DNA of 64,000 nt, from NCBI RefSeq assembly GCF_047729875.1, contig NZ_CP159826.1, positions 248,001-312,000 of the forward strand, given 5' to 3'. Source of the stretch: Marimicrobium sp913061115 (GTDB lineage: Bacteria; Pseudomonadota; Gammaproteobacteria; Pseudomonadales; Halieaceae). The translations under genes were made by a program, and so were the position numbers. The notes under the pieces are model-generated. The model was not told the DNA's origin, made no database searches, and saw only the letters and a program-made list of their open reading frames with translations. This document shows, piece after piece, positions 1 to 8,018 of this stretch; within the stretch, counting starts at the first letter, position 1; the number at the start of each line of letters is the position of its first letter.

Positions 1-1
1 G

Positions 2-691
2 GCAGAAGCCCTAAAGCCTTATTATCGCCAGTTCTGCAAGCGGCCCTGCTTCCATAACGAGTATCTTGAAACATTTAATCGTCCCAGTGTGACGCTGGTG
101 GATACTCAGGGCAGGGGCGTCGACCGGATCACGGCAAAAGGTGTCGAGGTTCAAGGCCAGGAATATGAATTGGATTGCCTCATCTACGCCACCGGTTTTG
201 AGGTGGGTACGGACTATTCGCATCGCGCTGATATCCAGTTGCTGGGGCGTGATGGCACCAGCCTTACGGAGGCCTGGGCGGGCGGTGTGCGCAGCCTTCA
301 CGGTATGCACGTCAATGGGTTCCCTAACTGCTTCATTATGAGTAATTCACAGGCGGGATTTACTGCGAGCTACCCGCACCTGCTCGACGAACAGGCAAAA
401 CACCTTACGTATATTATTAAAGCGGCTTCTGACAAGGGGTGCGTTGAGGTCGAGGTGACGGAACAGAGTGAGACGAGGTGGGTTCAGCACTGCATAGACA
501 AGGCACGTGATGCCGGCGATTTTCTTGAAAACTGCACCCCAGGCTACTACAACAATGAGGGTAGGGCGGGTGACCGAAACGCGCAAGACGGTTTTTATGG
601 TGGGGGCTCAGTAGAGTTCTTTCGTCTCCTTCAGGAGTGGCGCGATGAAGGCGGCCTCGAGGGTCTGGAGCTGAAGCCGTCTGAATCGTAG
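2..691 (+). CDS. Flavin-containing (Baeyer-Villiger-type) monooxygenase, C-terminal part
   Basis: The open frame enters from the left edge, so the FAD-binding N-terminus is outside the window; about 229 residues remain. The family inserts oxygen next to ketones using FAD and NADPH. Near the left edge the frame reads CKRPCFHNEYLETFNRP, matching the 'KRP...Y...NRPNV' stretch of Baeyer-Villiger monooxygenases. It is followed by the conserved LIYATGFE segment, where the second dinucleotide-binding domain closes, and by the family's GxxNFF-like FPNCFIMSNSQ stretch. The C-terminus (FYGGGSVEFFRLLQEWRDEG) is also typical. The true substrate (steroid, cyclic ketone or aldehyde) cannot be judged from this part. 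The family call is secure; the start is unknown. Confidence 0.85.
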   Translation, partial: AEALKPYYRQFCKRPCFHNEYLETFNRPSVTLVDTQGRGVDRITAKGVEVQGQEYELDCLIYATGFEVGTDYSHRADIQLLGRDGTSLTEAWAGGVRSLHGMHVNGFPNCFIMSNSQAGFTASYPHLLDEQAKHLTYIIKAASDKGCVEVEVTEQSETRWVQHCIDKARDAGDFLENCTPGYYNNEGRAGDRNAQDGFYGGGSVEFFRLLQEWRDEGGLEGLELKPSES

Positions 692-966
692 GATTTAGGG
701 CCACATACTGTTAACCCTTAGCAGTAGTGTGATTCTTCGTGGTCGGCAGATTGATGTCAGGAGCCCGTCGAACTCTAGCGTGCTCATAAGGAATAACGCT
801 CGCTACAGATATCCTGCTTGCGTTTGTCATGTTGAACGGATCCCACAATATACCAATGGCTGCTCTCGTCAGCTATTGCGTGCGTTATACAGTGACGATA
901 ATCTTTAGCCGGAAAAGCGATGACCATGACTAAAACAGCCGATACCTTAAGGGAGTGCGCACAACA

Positions 967-1836
967 ATGAAGTTTGTTCTTTCCACCTCGTTCAGCAGTG
1001 TGACACACCTGACACAACTGGCGCCTGTTGCGGACACTCACGGATGGCATGCAATGTCCTTTTCGGACCATGTGGTGAATCCCAAGACGATTGATACGCC
1101 GTATCCCTATACCGACGATGGAAGCCGTCGTTGGCCACCGTTTACCGACTGGCCTGATCCTTGGGTCATGATTGGTGCGCTTGCCGCTATCACTACAAAG
1201 CTGCGTTTTACCAACAATATTTTTGTGCTGCCTATGCGTAACCCCTTTCTTGTTGCAAAGGCGATCAGCACTGCCGCAATCATTTCCGATAATCGAGTCA
1301 CCGCGGCTATTGGAGTGGGTTGGTCCGGCGACGAGTTTGCGCTGATGGATGCTGATTTTAAGACTCGAGGTAAGCGTACGGACGAAATGTTAGAAATTCT
1401 GCGCCTGCTCTGGAGCGGTGAGTATGTCGAGTATCACGGACAGTACTATCAATTTGATGCGCTGGAGATGAATCCCGCGCCGACTGAATATGTACCAATC
1501 TGGATAGGTGGTATTTCAGCACCTGCGATGCGCCGCGCTGCTCGGCTCGGTGACGGTTGGGTGACAGATTTGCAGACCAGTGATGACATCATCGAGTCCA
1601 TTGACAGGATTAAAGTTTGGCGCGCAGAATATGGACGTGAGCATCTGCCCTTTGAAATTATGGCAACCCCATCAGATGCTTGGGATTACGATGGATACAA
1701 GCGTTTGGAAGACGCCGGCGTCACGCATATTTTAACCATGCCGTGGCCGTTCTATCACGGGGACACGGACGAGGTGGATAAGAAGATTGACAGCGTGAAG
1801 CGTTACGCCGACGATATTATCAGCCAGTTTTCCTGA
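967..1836 (+). CDS. Luciferase-like (LLM class) flavin/F420-dependent oxidoreductase
   Basis: A 289-residue TIM-barrel protein of the bacterial luciferase-like monooxygenase family. These enzymes use FMN or deazaflavin F420. Visible family segments are the N-terminal FSDHVVNP, LRFTNNIFVLPMRNPFLVAKAIST (residues about 78-100), the IGVGWSGDEF motif and the ending region PIWIGGISAPAMRRAARLGDGW (split here for reading only). The ATG at 967 is chosen over the in-frame GTG at 955 because AAGGGAG (949-955) lies at good spacing and the family normally starts just before the first beta strand. It stands alone, with about 275 noncoding bases before it. Whether it uses FMN or F420 cannot be decided from sequence alone. 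Confidence 0.85.
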   Translation: MKFVLSTSFSSVTHLTQLAPVADTHGWHAMSFSDHVVNPKTIDTPYPYTDDGSRRWPPFTDWPDPWVMIGALAAITTKLRFTNNIFVLPMRNPFLVAKAISTAAIISDNRVTAAIGVGWSGDEFALMDADFKTRGKRTDEMLEILRLLWSGEYVEYHGQYYQFDALEMNPAPTEYVPIWIGGISAPAMRRAARLGDGWVTDLQTSDDIIESIDRIKVWRAEYGREHLPFEIMATPSDAWDYDGYKRLEDAGVTHILTMPWPFYHGDTDEVDKKIDSVKRYADDIISQFS

Positions 1837-1875
1837 GTCTTTAGGCCGTCGGTGCAGTAGTCAGCAGGGTTAAAA

Positions 1876-2718
1876 CTATGCGGCCTGTGCCTGATCCTCG
1901 GTGAGTTTCCAGGATTCCAGAAGTAGCCTGGTGTCGCGGTCCCAGGGATGGAAGCCGTCCTGATAGTACTCTTTGTAGGCTGGCCATACCCGGCGCAGTA
2001 TCCCCTCTTTGGAAAACAGAAATTTCCAGCCCTGTGACCACAGTCGTGGGCTCCACAGTTTTTTATCTTTTCGAAGCATGTGTGTCAGTCCCGCCATCAC
2101 ATCCACCATTAGGAAAAGGGTCGACTGGCGCATGGCCCGCTTGCGCATTTTCTCGGTCCCGCCTACCGCTTTGTAGACATCGAAAGCCACTGACTTATGC
2201 TCCATTTCTTCGGCTGCATGCCACTGCCATAGCGCTTGCATGGCGCTGTCCGTATTGCCAATCATGGGGTCATCTTCGCTGAGAGCGGTTTCGGCGAGGA
2301 TAGCCGTGATGTGTTCAAAGGCCGCGGTCGAGGCAAGGCGCTCCATGGGAGACAGGAACTTATAGGCCCGTTGAATATTTTTCTCTAGGCGTCCCTCCAT
2401 GACTTGCAAATCATAGCCGCGCTGTTCGCACAGTGCTTGGTTATAACGTTGGTGTTGGCGACGGTGAAAGCCTTCCTGTCCGCAAAAACCGCGAATGTCT
2501 TCGTTCAGTTTGGGGTCATCGATCTGGTCGGCATAATAACGCACACTGTCGATAAAGAACTTCTCACCCAAAGGAAAGGTGATCGACATCGCGTTGAACC
2601 AGGCGGTCTTGAATGGGTGATTATCATACCAGTCGTGCTTCAGAGACCGGCCGATATCGTATTCCCTATCGCGAGGGTGTATCGGTACATTACGGGGTGT
2701 ATGAGACAGTGTAGACAT
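1876..2718 (-). CDS. Putative metal-dependent hydrolase, PF10118-like
   Basis: A 280-residue soluble protein resembling the COG3687/PF10118 'predicted metal-dependent hydrolase' family. Characteristic parts are an N-terminal RDREYDIGRSLKHDW, SITFPLGEKFFIDSVR, a helical core rich in acidic residues and histidines (GFCGQEGFHRRQHQRYN, AAFEHITAILAE) and the WHAAEEMEHKSVAFDVYKAVGG motif. The E/H pattern resembles a ferritin-like di-iron helical bundle; that is my reading and not an established activity. The ATG at 2718 is preferred to the TTG at 2733 because TTGGAG precedes it at normal spacing. In related bacteria such genes often accompany lipid or steroid catabolism, consistent with the SDRs and monooxygenases nearby. 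Confidence 0.8.
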   Translation of the reverse strand: MSTLSHTPRNVPIHPRDREYDIGRSLKHDWYDNHPFKTAWFNAMSITFPLGEKFFIDSVRYYADQIDDPKLNEDIRGFCGQEGFHRRQHQRYNQALCEQRGYDLQVMEGRLEKNIQRAYKFLSPMERLASTAAFEHITAILAETALSEDDPMIGNTDSAMQALWQWHAAEEMEHKSVAFDVYKAVGGTEKMRKRAMRQSTLFLMVDVMAGLTHMLRKDKKLWSPRLWSQGWKFLFSKEGILRRVWPAYKEYYQDGFHPWDRDTRLLLESWKLTEDQAQAA

Positions 2719-2828
2719 GGTGTGTGGCTCCAATGCTGATAGCTTGCATTGAGTCTACGTCTTTTTCAGGCGATAAAAAGGTCTAATGTGGCCAGATTTA
2801 AGTGATCAGTGGTCGATGTCGGTCAGCC

Positions 2829-3629
2829 TCAGCCAACGCCGCCCCAGGCTCGCGGCATTTGCATGTTTAGCCGTTCAAGACCGCCGTTCACGCCGAGAAT
2901 TTCACCGGTGACGTAACTCGCTGCCGGCGTGCACAGGTATAGGGCGCCCAGTGCAATATCTTCTACCTCTCCCAGGCGTGCCATCGGGGTCAGATCCACC
3001 ATCATTTTCTCTATTTCCGGTGTCAGCACTGTGTTGAGTGCATCCGTTTTGGTGGAACCTACGGCGATGGCATTGACGCGCACCTTGGGTGCAAATTCCT
3101 GTGCCAATTCCTGAGTCAATAGTGACAGCGCTCCCTTGGCGGTGCCATAGGCAGCAAAGCACGGTGTGGGCTTGTGGCCTGCAATGGAGGAGATGTTGAG
3201 TATGCAGCCGCCGCCGGTCGATTCGACCATCAACGGCGCACAAATACGCGACATTTCATAAGCGGTGCTCACGTTAAAGCGAAAGGCATTCTCGAAGTCA
3301 CGCGCCGTGGTTTGTGACACGGGCTTAGGTGGAAAGCCGCCAGCATTGTTCACTACAATATCGATACGCCCGAATTCCTGCATTGCGCGATCAGCAAGAT
3401 TTTGTAGTTGCGCAAAGTCCAGCACATCGGTTGGCACGACCAGTGCGCGCTGACCCATGCTTTCAACCTCTTTTGCCACACTTTCAAGGTCTGCCTGTGT
3501 TCGCGCACCGATCACCACATCGGCACCCGCCTCAGCAAAGGCTTTTGCGATAGCAGCACCAATGCCTTTGCCTGCACCCGTGATCACAGCGACTTTCCCA
3601 TCTAGTCTGAAGTTATTTAAGATCGACAC
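2829..3629 (-). CDS. Short-chain dehydrogenase/reductase (SDR)
   Basis: A 266-residue classical SDR using NAD(P)H. It has the cofactor motif TGAGKGIG near residues 18-25, the NNAG motif, an active-site Ser in ILNISSIAG and the catalytic YGTAKGA (Y-x3-K). The C-terminal SYVTGEILGVNGG is the usual SDR signature. It most resembles the FabG/7-alpha-hydroxysteroid dehydrogenase group, but the substrate cannot be assigned. It follows the PF10118-like gene's promoter region on the same strand and lies 14 bases after the stop of the esterase-like lipoprotein gene, so these two are probably co-transcribed. Confidence 0.9.
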   Translation of the reverse strand: MSILNNFRLDGKVAVITGAGKGIGAAIAKAFAEAGADVVIGARTQADLESVAKEVESMGQRALVVPTDVLDFAQLQNLADRAMQEFGRIDIVVNNAGGFPPKPVSQTTARDFENAFRFNVSTAYEMSRICAPLMVESTGGGCILNISSIAGHKPTPCFAAYGTAKGALSLLTQELAQEFAPKVRVNAIAVGSTKTDALNTVLTPEIEKMMVDLTPMARLGEVEDIALGALYLCTPAASYVTGEILGVNGGLERLNMQMPRAWGGVG

Positions 3630-3643
3630 GTTAAGCTCCTTGG

Positions 3644-5455
3644 TTACTGAGGCAATGCGCAGGGAAAGGGCAGGGAGCCCGGGATGTCTGCGACGAAGTT
3701 GCCTTCCTCCGCACGATCAATGAGGGATGTGGGATCGTTTATCGCTCGGTCGAACCAGTCGACCATGCGTTCTCCTGCAACTTCGCCATAATAGAATTCA
3801 GGACGGATAGTGACGACGTGGACACTGTTTTTCGAATCGCTAGTCAAGAACCAGTCTATACCAGGCAAATCCTTGGTGTCGCAGTAAGCGCTCCGCATGG
3901 CATTGATCCATTGGGCTTCGTTAGTAAAGAAGGCATCAATCTGCTGGGTCGTGTCTTTCTGGTTCGATACAACTAGCATGCGTTGCTCTGCCACCTGCAG
4001 CAGCCGGGGTGACATGGCCTTATAAATCTCAGGCCCCACCGCACATTCTCCCGAGAAGCAATAGGAAGGCAGTAAAGGCTGTGCGTTCCACGCTGGAATT
4101 TTAATTGGGCCCAGACTGCGCACACCGGCATCGGTGCCGTTATCAAGGCCGCCACCTGCATCGGGGAAGGCCGTTGTGCGAGGCCATTGCAAAGTATCGA
4201 GCACGAAATGGTGATTGTACATGGTGCCATATGCTCCGGCTGAAAACCCGCCGAACAGTGCCGTCAGCAGATCAGGTCGGAAGCCGGCATCTCCAGCGGC
4301 ATCCATTTCCTTCCAGATGATGTCACGTGTTACCCGCATGCCGGCGCGCAGGTTGACGGCGCCGTAGCGAGGAACCTCGAAATCGCTGAAAGTTTCGAAA
4401 ACGCCGCCCCCCATAAAAACGTCTTGATTGCAGTAGGGTAGGTAGACTTTCGTCCAATTGGCAAACGGGTTATCCATATCATCGCCCATTATACCGCTAC
4501 CCGGTGGCCTCGGGTCTTGTGCGTTGAACAGTTGTGGACTTGAAGCGATCTTGCTGCGGCAATCGTTTTCAAACAGGCAGACTCCGCCACCTTCAAGCGC
4601 TGCAATAACGTTGTCAACCGGGTAGCCATCGGGAGCAAGCCGAATATGGATAGCATAGTCGGTGCCATCACCGCACATCGTCCCCCATTTTTCGCCATCA
4701 AGTACTAGCATGCTCCATTCGCCTCGCACGGGCATAACGTCTACATTACTTGGGCCGCAGTCGAGTTGAAATGGTTCTGCGTCGTCATGCAGCACCGCTA
4801 CAGAGCAGTCGACCTGCTGTTCAGCCATTGCAACATACCTATCGGGCTCTACGGCAATAAGATCAGAGAGAGTGGGACACGCCTCACCAATGGTGGCAGC
4901 AGCCGATACTGCTGCGGCCTGCTGAGCGGCGGTCACTGCGGCGGCATCACAGTCTTCGGCTATAAGACAGGCGCTCATTGCTGATAAACTGTTGTCGAAA
5001 AATTGCGACACGGTTTCATGGGCTGTATTCAGGCAGCTGCGTTGTTCGGGCGTCGCGTTAGGCAACACAGCGCCCTGTGGACCACCAAAAGTACGCCATG
5101 CGATAGATGCCGGTTGCGCTTTGCAGTCGGCCTGCAGTCGGCCTACGGCTGCATCAAGAGATAGCCCCATAAACTCGCCGTCTGTGCAGCTATCTTCTAG
5201 TGTATTTTGCAGCGTATTCTGAGCGTCGATTATGTCAGGATTTCCATTGTCGCAGGCGACGTCTTGGTCCGAGTAGCAAGCACGCTGGGCGGTGTTGACC
5301 GAGGCAACACAAACCTGCAGTGCTTGTGCTGCATCATTGTCGCAACTGGCCGTGGCTGGGGGAAAGGTATTGTTTGAACTGTCGCTGCATGCACTTAGTA
5401 CAAGACTTATGGCAATAGCGATCAGTGCAGTTGCGTGGCGCCTATAGATCGTCAT
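3644..5455 (-). CDS. Pectinacetylesterase/Notum-like lipoprotein hydrolase
   Basis: A 603-residue predicted lipoprotein: a hydrophobic signal segment ends in the lipobox LSAC. The C-terminal 370 residues resemble the pectinacetylesterase/Notum alpha/beta-hydrolase family, with the oxyanion stretch ALEGGGVCLFENDC, the nucleophile elbow GGFSAGAYGT (Ser in GxSxG) and a late His in KNSVHVV. The N-terminal 200 residues are Cys-rich and are not explained by the hydrolase domain. The ATG at 5455 follows AGGAGTTGTTCGAT and is better than the upstream TTG at 5464. The likely role is hydrolysis of acetyl or fatty-acyl esters at the cell surface. The family assignment is good; the substrate is unknown. 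Confidence 0.8.
   Translation of the reverse strand: MTIYRRHATALIAIAISLVLSACSDSSNNTFPPATASCDNDAAQALQVCVASVNTAQRACYSDQDVACDNGNPDIIDAQNTLQNTLEDSCTDGEFMGLSLDAAVGRLQADCKAQPASIAWRTFGGPQGAVLPNATPEQRSCLNTAHETVSQFFDNSLSAMSACLIAEDCDAAAVTAAQQAAAVSAAATIGEACPTLSDLIAVEPDRYVAMAEQQVDCSVAVLHDDAEPFQLDCGPSNVDVMPVRGEWSMLVLDGEKWGTMCGDGTDYAIHIRLAPDGYPVDNVIAALEGGGVCLFENDCRSKIASSPQLFNAQDPRPPGSGIMGDDMDNPFANWTKVYLPYCNQDVFMGGGVFETFSDFEVPRYGAVNLRAGMRVTRDIIWKEMDAAGDAGFRPDLLTALFGGFSAGAYGTMYNHHFVLDTLQWPRTTAFPDAGGGLDNGTDAGVRSLGPIKIPAWNAQPLLPSYCFSGECAVGPEIYKAMSPRLLQVAEQRMLVVSNQKDTTQQIDAFFTNEAQWINAMRSAYCDTKDLPGIDWFLTSDSKNSVHVVTIRPEFYYGEVAGERMVDWFDRAINDPTSLIDRAEEGNFVADIPGSLPFPCALPQ
5122..5143. repeat. Tandem 11-bp direct repeat inside a CDS
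   Basis: The 11-mer TGCAGTCGGCC occurs twice head to tail within the N-terminal Cys-rich part of the esterase-like lipoprotein gene. It is not a multiple of three, so gain or loss of one copy would shift the frame. Two copies are too few to call it a phase-variable tract. Confidence 0.5.
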
Positions 5456-5712
5456 ATCGAACAACTCCTGACTCTATTAGTATTGGACCTATTCTAAGAC
5501 TCTTGCGCGGTTACTACATGCGCGGTGGGTATGCAGAGTTACACCCCGGTCTACTTATGCGCATAGCGCAACTGTCTGAGAACGACAAACCGGCCCGCTA
5601 TCCTTAGTGGGGTGAACTCGCGGGTTCACCCGATCTTAAGCCTATTCCCTTGCAGTAGTAAGGTGTAGAATCGTAAAGATAATAGAAACCCGCTAAAAAA
5701 AGAGGGATAAGC

Positions 5713-7146
5713 ATGAAGCGTAGGGATTTTCTCGGATATACCGGATTAGGCGCATTAGGCGTTGCTGCATCGTCAGTCCTCGGTGGTTGCAGTGAAGAAG
5801 AGCCGTCAGTCAAGTTTTGGCAGCACGGTAACTTCAGGCCTGTATCGGAAGAGGTCACCGAAACAAATCTCAAGATTGAGGGCAGCATCCCCCCTGAACT
5901 CAGCGGCCTGTATGTGCGCAATGGCACCAATTCCTCCAACGGCATCAGCGATCACTTTTTTGGTGGTGATGGCATGATGCACGGCGTGCGTTTGGAGGGT
6001 GGGGAGGCTAAGTGGTACCGCAATCGCTACGTCAATACGCCCGTCTATCGAAAAGAGACTGGCGGCTTCGGTGCGCCTAAACCGGAGGACACCACCAGCG
6101 CCGTTTCAATGCTCTATCACGGCGGAGAGCTGATGTCCCTGGGTGAGTTTGGCTACCCCTATTTGGTAGATCCCGATGACCTATCGACCAAGGGCGCCTT
6201 CAACTACGACGGTAAATTGCCGGGCAACATGACCGCACATCCGAGGATTGACCCGGTGACGGGTGAGTTGCTGTTCTTTGGTTATAACGTTGTGCAGCCG
6301 TATTTAACGTATATGCGCGCTGATGCGGCGGGCAATATGTTACAGGTCGAGCCGATCGAGATGACCGGCCCTAGTATGGTTCACGATTTTGCTGTGACCG
6401 ATCACTATGTCGTGTTTATGGAAATGCCGGTCAGGTTTTCCTGGACGATGGCGATCTCTGGCAGCGGTCTGCCCTTTAAATGGGATGACGATGCTCCTAG
6501 CCGCTTTGGCGTTATGCCGCGCAATGGCACCAATGCGGATGTTAAATGGTTCGATGTTCCTACCTGTTTTATTTTTCATATTATGAACTCCTACGAGCAA
6601 GGTGATGATGTGATTGTCGATGCCGCTCGTTACGACAATCTCTGGGTGAAAAATTCGCACGATTTTTTCCATCCTGCACATCTCTCGCGTTTCTCGATGA
6701 ATATGAAGACAGGTCAGGCATCCGTGCAGCGTATTCATGACCATGCGATGGAATTTCCCACGGTAAACCGCAATTACTGGACCAAGGATTACCGTTATGG
6801 CTATAGCTTGGTGGTTGATGAGAAAAATGATTCGCCGGAGCGGATAGGGCAATCGGAAGGGGGCATTCGAAAATATGACCTCAAGACCGGCGCAGAAGAC
6901 AGCTATTTGCCGGGCCCCTCGTTGACGCCGGCTGAAGCCATCTTTATCCCTGCTCGCGAATCAGGTGGCTCAGAGGATGAAGGTTATCTGGCCAGTTACG
7001 TTTATGACAAAAACGCACAAACCAGTGCATTTTGTCTGTTTGACGCCACTAAAGTCTCAGCCGGACCCATTGCCAAAGTGCAACTGCCGGTGCGAGTGCC
7101 CGTAGGATTTCATGGCGTATGGGTGCCTGATTCGGTGGTGAGTTGA
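5713..7146 (+). CDS. Carotenoid oxygenase (RPE65/CCD family), Tat lipoprotein
   Basis: A 477-residue member of the carotenoid/stilbene cleavage oxygenase family, seven-bladed propellers with a four-His iron centre. The four ligands appear as His176 (MTAHPR), His224 (SMVHDF), His289 (FIFHIM) and His467 (GFHGVW). The N-terminus is MKRRDFLG followed by a hydrophobic stretch and the lipobox LGGC, indicating a folded protein exported by Tat and then lipidated. The start follows a strong AAAGAGG ribosome site. Family members cleave carotenoids, retinoid-like compounds or lignin-derived stilbenes; the substrate is unknown here. A second family member lies at 11297. Confidence 0.9.
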   Translation: MKRRDFLGYTGLGALGVAASSVLGGCSEEEPSVKFWQHGNFRPVSEEVTETNLKIEGSIPPELSGLYVRNGTNSSNGISDHFFGGDGMMHGVRLEGGEAKWYRNRYVNTPVYRKETGGFGAPKPEDTTSAVSMLYHGGELMSLGEFGYPYLVDPDDLSTKGAFNYDGKLPGNMTAHPRIDPVTGELLFFGYNVVQPYLTYMRADAAGNMLQVEPIEMTGPSMVHDFAVTDHYVVFMEMPVRFSWTMAISGSGLPFKWDDDAPSRFGVMPRNGTNADVKWFDVPTCFIFHIMNSYEQGDDVIVDAARYDNLWVKNSHDFFHPAHLSRFSMNMKTGQASVQRIHDHAMEFPTVNRNYWTKDYRYGYSLVVDEKNDSPERIGQSEGGIRKYDLKTGAEDSYLPGPSLTPAEAIFIPARESGGSEDEGYLASYVYDKNAQTSAFCLFDATKVSAGPIAKVQLPVRVPVGFHGVWVPDSVVS

Positions 7147-7207
7147 TCAGCGCAGACTCCTGCGCTGTGAGTTCGGTGCGAACGTTGGTCGCACCTAGCA
7201 ACGCACT

Positions 7208-7945
7208 GTGAATAAAGTTGCCGTAGTCACGGGTGGTGCTAGGCGGATTGGCCGTGCAATAGCGATACACCTACATGAGTTAGGCTTCGATATTGCGTTG
7301 CATTATTGCAATTCTGTTGACAGTGCGAATGCGCTTGCCGATGAGCTGCTTAGCGCGCGAAGCAACTCATGCCAATTATTTCAGGCAGACCTTCGCGATC
7401 AGGAGCAACTTTGTGCCTTCACGGAAGCACTTTGTGACCGATATTCTTCGATTGATTTACTGGTGAATAACGCCTCTGGCTTTATGCCAACCCCTATCGA
7501 AGACTGCACAACGAAGCAATTTGATGACCTGTTAGATGCCAACCTGCGAGGACCCTATTTTCTGATTCAGGGCCTGTTGCCAGCGATGCAATCTGGCGGT
7601 GCCAGTATCATCAATCTAACAGACGTGAACATTCATCGCCCACTGCGCCACTATAGTGCCTACACCGCGGCCAAAGCCGGCATGGCATCGCTCACACGCA
7701 GCCTCGCGGTAGAACTGGCGCCGAGCATTCGTGTCAATGGGATAGCGCCAGGTGCCATATTATGGCCAGAAGAAAATGACACGTATGACGCGTCCATGCG
7801 AGATAAGGCGATAGAACAAACGCCGCTAAAACGTTTGGGGGAGCCATTGGATATCGCGCGCACGGTAGAGTTTCTTGCCTGTGGCGCGCCGTTTATTACG
7901 GGCCAAGTGGTTGTGGTAGACGGGGGCTGGAGCCTGGTCGGCTAG
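7208..7945 (+). CDS. SDR of the pteridine reductase / FolM-like group
   Basis: A 245-residue short-chain dehydrogenase. The cofactor motif is TGGARRIGRAIA, where the arginine pair is typical of pteridine reductases (PTR1/FolM). It is followed by NNASGF, an Asp in place of the usual catalytic Ser region (INLTDVN), YSAYTAAKAG (Y-x3-K) and GQVVVVDGGWSL. The TDVN stretch, with Asp before the Tyr, is characteristic of PTR1-like enzymes. The expected reaction is NADPH-dependent reduction of dihydro- or tetrahydropterins. The start is GTG at 7208, only 61 bases after the carotenoid oxygenase, so co-transcription is possible. Confidence 0.8.
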   Translation: MNKVAVVTGGARRIGRAIAIHLHELGFDIALHYCNSVDSANALADELLSARSNSCQLFQADLRDQEQLCAFTEALCDRYSSIDLLVNNASGFMPTPIEDCTTKQFDDLLDANLRGPYFLIQGLLPAMQSGGASIINLTDVNIHRPLRHYSAYTAAKAGMASLTRSLAVELAPSIRVNGIAPGAILWPEENDTYDASMRDKAIEQTPLKRLGEPLDIARTVEFLACGAPFITGQVVVVDGGWSLVG

Positions 7946-7950
7946 GAGTA

Positions 7951-8013
7951 GGGCGCCAAACGGCACCCGAATCACGCTAGCCTGCAGTGCACTCTACTCT
8001 CCTAGGAGTTTTT
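7951..8013. terminator. Candidate bidirectional terminator between convergent genes
   Basis: Between two convergent stop codons lies an imperfect hairpin, GGGCGCC-AAAC-GGCACCC (7951-7968), and then the perfect palindrome CTCCTAGGAG followed by TTTTT (7999-8013). Position supports a terminator, but the second element has no loop and the first no T-run, so this is tentative. Confidence 0.3.
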
Positions 8014-8018
8014 GCTAG

